Numbered from the stretch's first letter, positions 47,651 to 56,901 are shown. The stretch is DNA of 64,000 nucleotides from Cerasicoccus maritimus (GCA_031296935.1 JAVDPD010000009.1:102449-166448), one strand, 5' to 3'. A program made the numbers and translations. The notes: a model not told the origin generated them from the letters alone.

Positions 47651-48845
47651 CGACGAACTGAATTTCGTTAGGATTAATAGCAGTTATTTTCAATTGATTT
47701 TGCGCCTCAACAATCGAGCCGACTTTGAACACTTGATTGTTCATCAGCACGCGACTTTTGCTGCCCGCAACCTTGATGCCTGTTATGCGGGAAGCTTGCA
47801 GAAAGGCAATGATTTTCGGATCGGCCCCTTGAGTGGCTGGCGTGGGCGCCGGTGTTGGCGCCGTGGTTTCCGGCGTGGTGACCGGCTGCTGTGGCATGGG
47901 CTGGATGGCGGGCTGTGGCGCGGGCGTGTTGTCCAGGTTCACGGTCATTGGCTCGTTCGGAATGACGACCGGCGCGGGCTTTGGAGCGGGTGTCGTGGCT
48001 GGTTGCGCCGTGACCGGGGCGGGCGCTGGTTGGGAAACGGTCGGTGCGGATGCTGCGGGCTCAGGAGTGCTGGCTGGCGTTGGAGTAGGGGCCACGGGCT
48101 GTGGCGCTGGTGTGGGTGTTGATGCAACTGAAACTGGCGCGGGTGCAGCAGTGGTTGCTGGTTCGGGAGTTGGTTGTGCCACGACAGGCTTGGGTGCAGG
48201 TTGAGCAACCTTTGGTGTTGGCGCTGTTGTTGCTGCTGGTTGGGTAGCCGGGGGTGTTGCCTGGGCTACAGTTGGTTTGGGCAATGGCTTGGGCGAGACC
48301 GGTTCCGGCGCGGGCTCAGGCAAAGTTGGCTCAGGCATTACGGGTGCCGGTGCTTGGGCAACGACAGGCGCAGGAGTGGGGTCCGGCGCTGGCGCTGGTT
48401 TGGGCGCGGGAGCAACTTGTGGCGCCACGCTAGGTGTTTCTAAGGTTTGGCTGACGGGCGTAGGCTCGGAAGCAATGCGGTCTGCGGTGCGCGGAGTGGC
48501 GTTGGCCACGGTTGGCGCGCTGGGCTTCGTGGAGGAAATTTGCTGCGGGGCGGACTCCGCATTCGCGGGCTTAATCGTGACGGGCACTTCGGTGATCGCG
48601 GGCGTCTCGGGCTCGGGACTTTTCTTCAGCGCATTGATTAAGATACCCAACGCCGCAATGAAGACTGCCGCCACCATGCCGCCGACCACGAGTGCGCGCA
48701 TCAGCTTGAAGCTGCCCTTGTCGGCTGGGTTGCCGCTTTTGCGCGGGTGGGAGCCACCGACGCTGGGGATGTTCTGCTTGGCGGGTTTATCGCCGCCCTC
48801 GCGCTCGCGCTGGGCCTTTTTCAGTGCTTCGTTGATGAGAGACAT
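47610..48845 (-). CDS. GspB-like protein, Pro/Ala-rich
   Basis: 411 residues. MSLINEALKKAQREREGG is the start typical of GspB-like proteins encoded beside ExeA-type ATPases. One membrane span (ALVVGGMVAAVFIAALGILI) lies near residues 50-70. A linker of about 250 residues is almost only Pro, Ala, Thr and Val. The C-terminal domain IKVAGSKSRVLMNNQVFKVGSIVEAQ ... FVDDSGVEYRKQF matches the GspB fold. The long linker could span the periplasm. It probably works with the ATPase upstream in type II-like secretion or exosortase-type export. Confidence 0.75.
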   Translation of the reverse strand: MSLINEALKKAQREREGGDKPAKQNIPSVGGSHPRKSGNPADKGSFKLMRALVVGGMVAAVFIAALGILINALKKSPEPETPAITEVPVTIKPANAESAPQQISSTKPSAPTVANATPRTADRIASEPTPVSQTLETPSVAPQVAPAPKPAPAPDPTPAPVVAQAPAPVMPEPTLPEPAPEPVSPKPLPKPTVAQATPPATQPAATTAPTPKVAQPAPKPVVAQPTPEPATTAAPAPVSVASTPTPAPQPVAPTPTPASTPEPAASAPTVSQPAPAPVTAQPATTPAPKPAPVVIPNEPMTVNLDNTPAPQPAIQPMPQQPVTTPETTAPTPAPTPATQGADPKIIAFLQASRITGIKVAGSKSRVLMNNQVFKVGSIVEAQNQLKITAINPNEIQFVDDSGVEYRKQFQR

Positions 48846-48863
48846 GACTAGAGAGTGCTGAGT

Positions 48864-49679
48864 TTAGCCAAGGCGTTTAAGGTCTTTAATGGCGCGGGCG
48901 ACATCGCCGTAGCCGATTTCTTCGGAGTCGCGAATATAGGCAGCCAGCAGCGCTTTGTCACACAGATTGTTGATCAGGCGCGGCGTGCCGCGGGTGTAGC
49001 GGTGGATGCGCCACTGGGCCCAGAAAGTGAAGCGCGGGCGGCCGTTGCTGCCTGCGGTGGTCAGCCGATGCTGGATGTAGTCCTGGCACTCCGCGCGGTT
49101 AAGATGTTGCAAATCGAAGTAAACCAGCACCCGCTGCCGAAACTGCCGCAAACGCTTTTCGCGCAGCTTCTCGTTGAGCTCCGGTTGGCCCATGAGGATG
49201 ATTTGCAGCAGCTTTTGGTCGTGCGTTTCGAGGTTGGACAACAAGCGCAACTGCTCCATGACCTCGAACGATAAATTCTGCGCCTCGTCGATAATCATGA
49301 CGATTTCCTTGCCGTTGAGGATCCGCTTGAGCAGCGCTTCGTTGAGCCGGGCCGTCAGGTCGATGTGGCTGCTTTCCGGAATTTCTTCTCCCAACTCGTG
49401 CAGGATATTAAACAGCAACTGCTGCTCCGAGATGCGCGGGTTGAGGATAAGGATCGTTTCGACTTCGGGCTTCTCGTCGAGCTCACCCAGCAGCGTGCGG
49501 CAGAGGGTGGTCTTACCGCAACCGACCTCGCCCGTGAGCACGATGAAGCCCTTCTTCTCCTGAATCCCGTAGCGCAGGTGGGCCAGCGCGTCCTGGTGAG
49601 TGGGACTCAAGTAGAGAAACTTCGGGTCCGGCGTCACGTTGAACGGCATTTCGCTGAGTCCGAAAAAATCCTGATACAT
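48864..49679 (-). CDS. ExeA/GspA-like AAA ATPase
   Basis: 271 residues. MYQDFFGLSEMPFNVTPDPKFLYLSPTHQDALAHL is the hallmark start of ExeA-type ATPases. GEVGCGKTTLC (Walker A, residues 50-57) and IVMIIDEAQNLS (Walker B) are intact, and ILMGQPELNEKL is the sensor block. ExeA with ExeB inserts the secretin in type II secretion of Aeromonas. Two GspB-like genes follow on the same strand. No peptidoglycan-binding domain is present. Confidence 0.87.
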   Translation of the reverse strand: MYQDFFGLSEMPFNVTPDPKFLYLSPTHQDALAHLRYGIQEKKGFIVLTGEVGCGKTTLCRTLLGELDEKPEVETILILNPRISEQQLLFNILHELGEEIPESSHIDLTARLNEALLKRILNGKEIVMIIDEAQNLSFEVMEQLRLLSNLETHDQKLLQIILMGQPELNEKLREKRLRQFRQRVLVYFDLQHLNRAECQDYIQHRLTTAGSNGRPRFTFWAQWRIHRYTRGTPRLINNLCDKALLAAYIRDSEEIGYGDVARAIKDLKRLG

Positions 49680-49980
49680 CGATTGGCTTACAAATTCTGT
49701 TACGGTCTTGGGAGTGTCGCCACGCGGTGGCTTATCGAAGGGTTGTTTAAGCGGAAGAATCCGCCGAGCACAATAGCGCGTAATTTTTTTCCAAAATTTT
49801 CAAACTTCCAGCAGATGACGTTTTGAGGCGCGCGTAACCGTCATGAAAACGGCCAGTAGCAGCATTCGTGCGCCCTTCGAGGCCTCTAGACCTAGCTAAA
49901 TGTTACGTGATGGCGAGGGTTTTTTCCTTGGCATGCCGAGCTTTGTTTTGCAAAGTCTGCTTGTCGTAACCTGTCGCGCC
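49680..49980. other. Intergenic spacer
   Basis: About 300 bp between the divergent ATPase gene and the ftsL/divIC-like gene. No inverted repeat or small gene is seen. Confidence 0.35.
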
Positions 49981-50271
49981 ATGAACGAAATGCGTAAATA
50001 TCAGATGATCCTCCCAGCCTTGGCCTTCGCCTTGGCGGGCGCTTGCGCGATTTTTGGCGTGATCTTGATGCAGTCCTGGCGCGAATACAATGCCTTCAAC
50101 GACCGCAATGCGCAGGCCCAGGCCAAGCTCATCGAGTTGAAACAGCGCAATGCCGAGCAGCAAGCTTACCTCGCGGAGTTGCAGAGCAATCCCGACATGG
50201 TCGAGCGCGCCGTCCGCGAACGCCTCGGCTATTCCCGCGAAGGCGAACTCATCTTCAAGTTCGACCGCTAG
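49981..50271 (+). CDS. Septum formation initiator, FtsL/DivIC (FtsB) family
   Basis: 96 residues from MNEMRKYQ; a longer ORF upstream lacks a plausible ribosome site. One membrane span (ILPALAFALAGACAIFGVILM) is followed by a coiled coil (NDRNAQAQAKLIELKQRNAEQQAYLAEL) and the NPDMVERAVRERLGYSREGELIFKF end typical of FtsB/DivIC. It forms the divisome core with FtsL and FtsQ. The stop is followed directly by hairpin modules. Confidence 0.82.
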   Translation: MNEMRKYQMILPALAFALAGACAIFGVILMQSWREYNAFNDRNAQAQAKLIELKQRNAEQQAYLAELQSNPDMVERAVRERLGYSREGELIFKFDR

Positions 50272-50273
50272 CA

Positions 50274-50462
50274 ACCTGCGGTTGCATCCATGGATTTGCC
50301 CAGTGGGCAAATGGCCAATCGAGCTGACTGAGGTAGCGCAGGCGCGTCCTCGATCCGCAGTTCCATTGTAGTGGCAAAGGCGAGCTTCGCCCGACCTCAA
50401 CCCCATTGGCGCAATGCGCCAATCCGGATGCAACGCATCCGACGGTCCAGCGGGACGCTGGT
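50274..50462. repeat. Cluster of hairpin modules
   Basis: ATTTGCCCA-g-TGGGCAAAT (50294-50312), GTAGCGCAGGCGCGTCCTCG (50333), ATTGGCGCA-a-TGCGCCAAT (50405-50423), a GGATGCAACGCATCC stem and CCAGCG-gga-CGCTGG (50447-50461). The two 19-mers differ in the arms but each pairs perfectly. Confidence 0.85.
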
Positions 50463-50543
50463 GGTGAGGAAATTGTAAAAAAGAGTGGGGTTATCACAGC
50501 TGGATTGCTCTAGCGGGTGTTAATGGGTAGTTTACCGGGTATC

Positions 50544-50909
50544 ATGTTACGTGAATTCAAATACGTGAAGCAGGAACCCGGGGCTGGCAAACGCCGGTGG
50601 TGGGGCGGCGACGGTTTGGAATTCACCGCATGGTATGACGCCGAAGAACGGCTAACCGGTTTTCAGCTGTGCTACCTAGAGCGCGCATTGACGTGGAAAA
50701 CGTCTGGCTACTGGAGCCACGTCACGGTGGGCTCCGGCATCAATGAGACCCAGAGCCGAGGGTATTCATCACCAATTTTGCAGGCCAATGGCGCCCCCAC
50801 GCGCCCGCCCTTCAGCTTACTGTCGCAGTTTGAAAAAGCCTCGGAAGCCTCCGTCGCTGAGCAGCTTCGTAGCGTCGTAACCGGCGTTCTGCAAATCATC
50901 GCCCGGTAG
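50544..50909 (+). CDS. Small conserved-looking protein of unknown function
   Basis: 121 residues from MLREFKYV; in-frame starts lie at 50523 and 50517. EFKYVKQEPGAGKRRWWGGDGLEFTAWYDAEERLTGFQLCY is a pattern I associate with small proteins of Verrucomicrobia and other bacteria without known function. The start was chosen because this block begins the conserved part. No membrane segment. Confidence 0.6.
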   Translation: MLREFKYVKQEPGAGKRRWWGGDGLEFTAWYDAEERLTGFQLCYLERALTWKTSGYWSHVTVGSGINETQSRGYSSPILQANGAPTRPPFSLLSQFEKASEASVAEQLRSVVTGVLQIIAR

Positions 50910-51067
50910 ACGAAACGGCGATGTTTTGGGGCGATTCTGCTGGAACTGCCAGTTGAGGGGTAGCGTGCTTCCTGGAGTCGGTATTGTGCGAGGCTGGCCA
51001 CTTTCAAATCCCGCTGAAAACGCTTGCCCGCAGTTGAATTTCGGCGTGTGCTGTTCCTCTTTTCGTC

Positions 51068-52222
51068 ATGGCTTACGACTTCACCAGCATCCTCGACCGC
51101 TCCAACACCGGCTCCCTCAAGTGGGACAAATATGCCGGCAGCGATGTGCTGCCCCTGTGGGTGGCCGACATGGACTTCGTGTCCGCGCCCGAGGTGCTCG
51201 GCGCGCTGACCGATCGCGTGAACCACGGCGTGATGGGCTACACCAAGCCGTTTGCCGAAGTCGTCGACTCCGTGCTGGGCTACCTGTCCCGCGTGCATGG
51301 CTACGAGGCCAAGGCCGAGTGGCTACATTGGCTGCCCGGCGTGGTGCCCGCGCTCAACGTAGCGGCCCGTGCCTATGGCGAACCCGGCGATGCGATCCTG
51401 ACCTGCACGCCAGTTTACCCGCCGTTCCTCTCCTGTGGCCCCTGGCAAGGCAAGGAGTGCATCACCAGCCACCTGAAGCTGACCGATGGCGAGTGGACCT
51501 TTGATTTCGAAGACCTCGAAGCCAAGGTGACGCCCAAGACGCGCACCTTCATCCTGTGCAATCCGCACAATCCGGTGGGCCGCGTTTATCGCGACGACGA
51601 GCTCCTAGCGCTGGTGGATTTCTGCAAACGCCACGACCTCATCTTGATCTCGGACGAGATTCACTGCGACCTCCTTTACGACGGCAAAAAGCACCGCATG
51701 ACGGCCACGCTCAGCGACGAGATTGACGACATGACCGTCACCCTCAATGCGCCGAGCAAGACGTATAACATCCCCGGCCTCGCGTGCTCGTTTGCGGTCA
51801 TTAAAAACCCGGAACTGCGCGCCAAGTTCCAACGCGCCGCGCGGGGCTTCATCACCGAGGTGAATCCATTTGGCTACGCTGGCTGCGCCGCTGCCTACAA
51901 CCACGGCGAGCCGTGGCGCCAGGCGTTGATCGAACAGCTGACTTCGAACCGCGACTACCTTTATAACTTTGTATCGCAAAGTTTGCCGGGCATTGAGTTC
52001 CAGCAAAAGATGGAGGCGACCTATCTTGCGTGGATGAACGTGGAAGGCTTGAAAGCCAAAGGCGTTGCCAACCCGCATGCATTCTTTGTTGAAAACGGTG
52101 TGGGCCTTTCGCCGGGTTCGGACTTTGCCGACGGCAATTACCTGCGCCTGAACTTCGGCTGCCCGCGCTCGATCCTCGAGCAGGCGCTCGATCGTATGGC
52201 GAAAGCCGTGGCGAAGCTGTAG
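51068..52222 (+). CDS. patB: MalY/PatB-type PLP aminotransferase (cystathionine beta-lyase)
   Basis: 384 residues. LPLWVADMDFVSAPEV and GYTKPFAEVVDSVLGYL at the N-terminus, then LCNPHNPVGRVY, SDEIHCDLLYDG and Lys231 in NAPSKTYNIPGLACSF (the PLP lysine) mark the MalY/PatB branch of fold-type I enzymes. These cleave cystathionine-like C-S bonds and can also transaminate. The order of motifs is complete and the size normal. Confidence 0.88.
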   Translation: MAYDFTSILDRSNTGSLKWDKYAGSDVLPLWVADMDFVSAPEVLGALTDRVNHGVMGYTKPFAEVVDSVLGYLSRVHGYEAKAEWLHWLPGVVPALNVAARAYGEPGDAILTCTPVYPPFLSCGPWQGKECITSHLKLTDGEWTFDFEDLEAKVTPKTRTFILCNPHNPVGRVYRDDELLALVDFCKRHDLILISDEIHCDLLYDGKKHRMTATLSDEIDDMTVTLNAPSKTYNIPGLACSFAVIKNPELRAKFQRAARGFITEVNPFGYAGCAAAYNHGEPWRQALIEQLTSNRDYLYNFVSQSLPGIEFQQKMEATYLAWMNVEGLKAKGVANPHAFFVENGVGLSPGSDFADGNYLRLNFGCPRSILEQALDRMAKAVAKL

Positions 52223-52236
52223 GCTGTAGGGCGCGA

Positions 52237-52414
52237 TTTTTAGCCGCGGATGGACGCGGATTAAACGCGGATGCAGTGAGGCAGGATTAGGATTTTTTAA
52301 GAAGACACGAAGGATTTAAGAATGTAATATTTCTTTGTGTCTTCGTGCCTTTGTGAGAGAGCAAAGCGTTTGACTTGCATCCGTGTTTAATCCGCGTCCA
52401 TCCGTGGCTAAAAA
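52237..52414. repeat. 178-bp long-palindrome element
   Basis: TAGCCGCGGATGGACGCGGA at 52241 begins an arm of ~38 bp that is repeated, inverted and slightly diverged, at 52377-52414. An inner pair (AAGACACGAAGGA near 52301 and TGTCTTCGTGCC near 52338) extends the hairpin. No ORF. Similar in design to 45866-46133. Confidence 0.75.
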
Positions 52415-52638
52415 ATAATACGCATTGACATGAAGCGCTCCGCTCCCATGCTCCAACTTGCAATGTTTAGCACAAAACACCTCAACCTTTGGATGGTCGT
52501 CGTTCGAATTTGGAACGACGGGGCGTCTGTTGTGCGTGTTTAACGAACACCAAACAGAGGCCTTAACTGGATGGCCTCTGTGGATTGCAAAACGCGTGTT
52601 TTCAGAGTAGCTGTTCGGTTCGGGGCCTTCCTCGACCA

Positions 52639-53574
52639 ATGATCGCAAAACACATACGAATACCCGCACTTAACCTGAGCGCCAACGCGCAGGGCGTCTC
52701 CCTGATGCTCCTGTCCGTCGTGCTTTTCAGCGCGAACTGCCTCATCGTCAAATACGTGGGCGCGAGCGGCGAGGTGTCCTTTTGGGCGGTCAACTTCTAC
52801 CGCGGCGTCGCGGGCACGGCGTTTGCCGTGATGCTGGCCGGAGGCAACTCGCGCCAGATGCTGCGGATTTTTCATCGGCCGTTGTTGATCGTGCGCGGGG
52901 TGCTGGGCGCCATTGGGCTGGCCTTGTTTTACACCACGGTCTTCCACATGGATCTCGGAACCGCGAGCGTGATCAACCTCACCTACGTGCTCTGGGCCGC
53001 GCTGTTTGCGGCGTTGTTTCTGAGCGAGCGGCTCGGGCGCATGCAGATCGTGGGCCTCGTCGTAGCGTTTGCGGGGATCCCGATTTTGTGCGGCTTCTCG
53101 CTGGACGGCGTGGGCGTTTACCACCTGGTTGCGATTGCTGGCGCGATGGTTGCCGGGATCGTGGTCGTGATGATTCGCCTGCTCGTGCGGACGGAGCGCA
53201 GCACGACCATCTACGCGGCGCAGGCGGTCTATGGCATGCTGACGGTTGTGCCGTTTATGGCGTTGGCGGACTTCGCGCCGGGCTATGGTTACGTCGCGAT
53301 GATGATTGGCGGCGGCGTGCTGGTGGCCGGCGGCCAGATGGCGATGACCGTTGCCTACGAACACCTGTCCGTGGCCAAGGGCGCGTCGATCCAACTCATT
53401 TTGCCGATCATGAATGCGGTGGGCGGCATGGCGTTTTTCCACGAAACCTACGGCCTGCCAATCATCCTGGGCAGCACGCTTATCGTTGCCGGCAGCGGCA
53501 TCGTCGTCCGGCAGCGGCAGCAGCAGCAACGTGCCGTTGCATCCGATGTTTCGCACACTGTGCGAAAGGGCTGA
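52639..53574 (+). CDS. EamA/DMT family transporter
   Basis: 311 residues from MIAKHIR. Ten helices form two EamA repeats: SLMLLSVVLFSANCLIVKYVG, FWAVNFYRGVAGTAFAVML, INLTYVLWAALFAALFLSERLG, then in the second half HLSVAKGASIQLILPIMNAVGGMAFFHETYG. The substrate, perhaps an amino acid or metabolite, is unknown. The last ~17 residues (RAVASDVSHTVRK) are encoded by an intergenic repeat, so the normal C-terminus has been extended or replaced. Confidence 0.85.
   Translation: MIAKHIRIPALNLSANAQGVSLMLLSVVLFSANCLIVKYVGASGEVSFWAVNFYRGVAGTAFAVMLAGGNSRQMLRIFHRPLLIVRGVLGAIGLALFYTTVFHMDLGTASVINLTYVLWAALFAALFLSERLGRMQIVGLVVAFAGIPILCGFSLDGVGVYHLVAIAGAMVAGIVVVMIRLLVRTERSTTIYAAQAVYGMLTVVPFMALADFAPGYGYVAMMIGGGVLVAGGQMAMTVAYEHLSVAKGASIQLILPIMNAVGGMAFFHETYGLPIILGSTLIVAGSGIVVRQRQQQQRAVASDVSHTVRKG
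53525..53567. repeat. Hairpin modules inside the end of the transporter gene
   Basis: CAACGTGCCGTTGCATCC, as found after glpK, is followed by TTTCGCACA-c-TGTGCGAAA (53549-53567). Both are within the reading frame, which stops seven bases later. Confidence 0.8.
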
Positions 53575-53625
53575 GGGGCAATGTTTACGCAGCATACGAT
53601 TACGAAATTTCCAAAATAGAACATC

Positions 53626-54045
53626 ATGAAAGAAACACCGATCTCCGCATACGAAACGACCAAGGGCATGATCTACTTCCCGCGCATGCTGGACAAGATC
53701 CGCAAGCACGCGCGCGGCGAGCTGCGCGAAGACTTCGTCGACAACCTCGGTAAAGGCTTCGACGAACGCTGTGCGGGCTTTCTCCGTGTGCCCTATGACG
53801 CACTCGTCGCCAAAACTTTGGACGGCGGCTCGGACGAGGCCGTGCTCGACTGGTGTTTTGCCACCGGCCGCGAGCTCAACGAACTCGATATCGCGATCTG
53901 GAACGACTACTTAAGCAAGCGTGGTCAAAACGATCCCGCCGCAGAAATCGTCGCCCGCCGCAAAGCAGAGAGCGGCCTCGCCGACCGCGACGAAATCCAA
54001 ACCATGATCGAATACTTCGAATACGACGAGGGCCGGAAGAGCTAA
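53626..54045 (+). CDS. DUF5069 family protein (second copy)
   Basis: 139 residues. YFPRMLDKIRKHARGELREDFVDNLGKGFDERCAGFLRVPYDALV is the DUF5069 signature; the C-terminal half holds LDWCFATGRELNELDIAIWNDYL. Closer to the family norm than the copy at 8211-8672. Function unknown. Confidence 0.85.
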   Translation: MKETPISAYETTKGMIYFPRMLDKIRKHARGELREDFVDNLGKGFDERCAGFLRVPYDALVAKTLDGGSDEAVLDWCFATGRELNELDIAIWNDYLSKRGQNDPAAEIVARRKAESGLADRDEIQTMIEYFEYDEGRKS

Positions 54046-54077
54046 AGGGAGGAGCGGTTTTTCTCCGTTTTCAATTT

Positions 54078-54533
54078 ATGGATATACCAAATAAGTGGGA
54101 CTGGGGCTACGGCCGGAATGACATTGCGCTGGATGAAGAAAGAGCGATGGAGCATTTCTATGGTCGCTCATTGGAGAGGGCAGAAGAGCTTTTTGCAGAG
54201 AACGCGCATATTTATAAGGAAGACTTGATGTGGATGCCGGTGAAACCATTTCAATTCTACATCATGGCATTTATAAATTACCTTAAGAGTGAGCGTAGTC
54301 AGAATGATTCTGGCGCCGCCAGTGCGTTCATTTCTCTCATTGATTTCAAGCTAGAGAATGAAAGCCGGTTTCTGATTGAAGTTTGGGAGGCGGTTTCTGA
54401 CGCTTTGAGTTACATCCGTGAGCGGCAATGTTGGTATGATGCTGATCTCGATATCTACGGCGATTTTACTATGAAGGTGGATGCGGTTTTGGCTTCGGCA
54501 AAGAAGAAGCGGAGATTTAAGCGAAAGATTTAA
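54078..54533 (+). CDS. Low-GC protein of unknown function
   Basis: 151 residues from MDIPNKW. It starts 33 bases after the DUF5069 stop. The composition (lower GC than its neighbours, many AT-rich codons) suggests acquisition. WGYGRNDIALDEERAMEHFYGRSLERAEELF and the later ENESRFLIEVWEAVSDALSYI are helical; it ends in a basic KKKRRFKRKI. Small, soluble and orphan in this way, it could be an immunity or accessory protein, but there is no direct evidence. Confidence 0.6.
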   Translation: MDIPNKWDWGYGRNDIALDEERAMEHFYGRSLERAEELFAENAHIYKEDLMWMPVKPFQFYIMAFINYLKSERSQNDSGAASAFISLIDFKLENESRFLIEVWEAVSDALSYIRERQCWYDADLDIYGDFTMKVDAVLASAKKKRRFKRKI

Positions 54534-54624
54534 CGCTTTTCGAAGGCTACCAATAAACCTTGCCGAGCCCAGCGCAACGCGGCTGGACAAAAGCTTTTGC
54601 GCGGGCAATTGTCATTTTGTATTT

Positions 54625-54999
54625 ATGTCAGATTTAAGCGTCATTCTGCTGCTTGCGTGGCCGACCATGTTGGCAATCGGGGCCGGGGCATTGCTGCTTA
54701 GGCGTGCGATCTTGCTTCCCGCCCGCCTGCCCGAGGAGTTTGCGCTCGCGGGGGCGTGGGTCTTCGTGGTGGGTAGCTTATTCTGGCTGGGCGTGTTTCT
54801 CAGTGGATCGACGTTCCTCGGGTTTGGTGCGCCGTGGACTTGGCTGACGGCGGCGCACTTTGCGTTTGCGGGCTTCGGTGCCTTAACGGTGACCGCGCTC
54901 TCGTGCCGGGTGGTGTCGAGCCGACGCGTTTTCGGGCAATATCTGAGCACGGCGAGTGGTTGGGGCGAAGCGATATTGTGCCCAAAGGAAGGCAATTGA
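54625..54999 (+). CDS. Probable truncated YndJ-like membrane protein
   Basis: 124 residues with three or four hydrophobic helices. WTWLTAAHFAFAGFGALTVTAL resembles the HFHFAGF block of YndJ-like proteins. The family continues with further helices, but this frame stops soon after (AILCPKEGN), 28 bases before a hairpin element. The last ~15 residues look unrelated. A truncation is likely, although a short lineage variant cannot be excluded. Confidence 0.45.
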   Translation: MSDLSVILLLAWPTMLAIGAGALLLRRAILLPARLPEEFALAGAWVFVVGSLFWLGVFLSGSTFLGFGAPWTWLTAAHFAFAGFGALTVTALSCRVVSSRRVFGQYLSTASGWGEAILCPKEGN

Positions 55000-55026
55000 G
55001 TTAGATCACATACTTGCCTTGCAAAG

Positions 55027-55111
55027 GGTAGGGACGGTTGCCCTCAACCGTCCGGTTTCAGTTACATGGCCCAGCTAACGCGGCGGACGGTTGAGGGCAA
55101 CCGTCCCTACC
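55027..55111. repeat. Nested hairpin element, copy 1
   Basis: A 27-bp unit (55027-55053) is present as a perfect inverted copy at 55085-55111. The unit is itself a hairpin (GACGGTTG-ccct-CAACCGTC). Same design at 56902-57016. It lies just upstream of hisC. Confidence 0.85.
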
Positions 55112-55167
55112 ACCTCCCAATATTCTTGCCGCTGGGCCTGCAACCGGCTACGACACAGGGTTTTTCC

Positions 55168-56271
55168 ATGAACTCCGACGTCTCCATCGAATCCCTGGCG
55201 CTGCCGCATGTGGCGGCGATGCACGCGTACGTGCCCGGTATGCAGCCGACCGATTCCGGCTGGGTAAAACTCAACACGAACGAGAATCCCTTCCCGCCGA
55301 GCCCGAAAGTCATTGAGGGCATTCAGGCCGAGCTGGCCAATGCGGCCAAGGGCCTCCGGCTTTACCCGAACCCGACCAGCGCGCCGCTGCGCAAGGCGCT
55401 CGCGGAGCATCATGGCCTCGCGCCGGAGCAGGTGCTTGCCGGTAACGGCTGCGATGACGTGCTCAACCTGCTGATGCGCGTGTTCGTGGACAAGACGAAT
55501 CCGGCCGGGATGACCGTGCCCAGCTATTCTTTATATACGGTGCTGCGCAACATCCAGGGCGCGGAGATGATCGAGGTCGAGTTCGACCGCAGCTTCGCGC
55601 TGCCGATGGACGCCATTGCGAACTCCGGCGCGAACATCTTTTTCCTGACTTCGCCGAATGCGCCCACGGGCGTCGCGTTCAAGCCGGCGCAGGTCAAGGC
55701 GCTGCTGGACAAGTTTCCTGGCATCCTCGTGGTCGATGAAACCTACGCGCCGTTTGCGGAAGAGGACTGCGTGTCCTTGCTCGCGGACAACCCGCGCTTG
55801 GTAATCGTCCGCAGCTTTTCCAAGGCTTACGCGCTCGCGGGCATGCGGGTGGGCTACGCGATGGCGAGCCCCGAGGTCATTGATCTGCTGGACCGCGTGC
55901 GCGACAGCTACAACCTCGACCGCTTGGCGCAGGCTGCGGCGGTGGCGGCAATTGGCGACCAGGCGTATTACCACGGCAAGATCGCCGAGATCAAGCAGCT
56001 CCGCGACGCGGCGACGGCGGATTACGCGCAGCGCGGCTGGTATGCGTTTCCCACCGAGGCGAATTTTCACTTTGTGGAGCCGAAGAATGCGGTGGGCGAG
56101 ACGGGCAAGGACGTCGCGCAGTACCTTTTCCAGTTCCTCACGGACAACAAAATCCTCGTGCGTGCGTTTCCGAACCACGCCTTGACTCAATCATTCCTCC
56201 GTATCAGCGTGGGCAGCGCTGAAGAAATGAACCGCCTCGGCGAAATTTTGGACCAATGGCAGAAGAAGTAA
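55168..56271 (+). CDS. hisC: Histidinol-phosphate aminotransferase
   Basis: 367 residues from MNSDVSIE; the upstream part of the longer ORF is repeat sequence. [44 protein letters not shown] and Lys219 in [16 protein letters not shown] show a complete HisC with its PLP lysine. It makes histidinol phosphate. hisB begins 16 bases before its end, so the two are coupled. Confidence 0.92.
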   Translation: MNSDVSIESLALPHVAAMHAYVPGMQPTDSGWVKLNTNENPFPPSPKVIEGIQAELANAAKGLRLYPNPTSAPLRKALAEHHGLAPEQVLAGNGCDDVLNLLMRVFVDKTNPAGMTVPSYSLYTVLRNIQGAEMIEVEFDRSFALPMDAIANSGANIFFLTSPNAPTGVAFKPAQVKALLDKFPGILVVDETYAPFAEEDCVSLLADNPRLVIVRSFSKAYALAGMRVGYAMASPEVIDLLDRVRDSYNLDRLAQAAAVAAIGDQAYYHGKIAEIKQLRDAATADYAQRGWYAFPTEANFHFVEPKNAVGETGKDVAQYLFQFLTDNKILVRAFPNHALTQSFLRISVGSAEEMNRLGEILDQWQKK

Positions 56272-56867
56272 CCAACACCGCGCGCACCGCGACCATCAAG
56301 CGCGACACGAAGGAAACGCAGATCGAGCTCACCATCAATCTTGATGGTGTGGGCGAGTCGTCCATTGACACGGGCGTGCCGTTCTTCGACCACATGCTCG
56401 ACCTGTTCGCGCGCCACGGCTTGTTCGACCTCCAGGTCAAGGCCACGGGCGACATCGAGATCGACTACCACCACACGGTGGAAGACGTGGGCATCGTGCT
56501 CGGCGAAGCGATCAAGCAGGCCGTCGGCGACAAGCGCGGCATGAAACGCTACGGGTTCTTCATCCTGCCGATGGACGAGTGCCTCGCGCAGGTGGCGATC
56601 GACCTCAGCAACCGCCCGATCTTCCGCTACAAGGTGGAGGCGAGCAATGTGATGATCCGCGACTTCAACATCGCGCTGGTCAAGGAGTTCTTCCAGGCGT
56701 TCACCAACGCCGTGGGCGCTAACCTGCACATGAAGCTCGAATACGGCGAGGAGCCGCACCACATCGCCGAGTCGCTCTTTAAATGCTTTGCCCGCGCCAT
56801 CGATGTCGCGACGCAGATCGATCCGCGCTTGGGCGACCGCTTGCCCAGCACGAAGGAAGCTTTGTAA
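56256..56867 (+). CDS. hisB: Imidazoleglycerol-phosphate dehydratase
   Basis: 203 residues. [51 protein letters not shown] and [21 protein letters not shown] include all manganese-binding His/Glu of the family. Monofunctional; the histidinol-phosphatase domain of enteric HisB is absent. It overlaps hisC. Confidence 0.96.
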   Translation: MAEEVTNTARTATIKRDTKETQIELTINLDGVGESSIDTGVPFFDHMLDLFARHGLFDLQVKATGDIEIDYHHTVEDVGIVLGEAIKQAVGDKRGMKRYGFFILPMDECLAQVAIDLSNRPIFRYKVEASNVMIRDFNIALVKEFFQAFTNAVGANLHMKLEYGEEPHHIAESLFKCFARAIDVATQIDPRLGDRLPSTKEAL

Positions 56868-56901
56868 TGACGAAGCTGGGGAGTAATTCTCTGATGCTGC
56901 G

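Noticed and set aside
54078-54533. Toxin-antitoxin pair with the preceding DUF5069 gene
   Set aside because: DUF5069 is not a known toxin or antitoxin family, and spacing alone is weak evidence.
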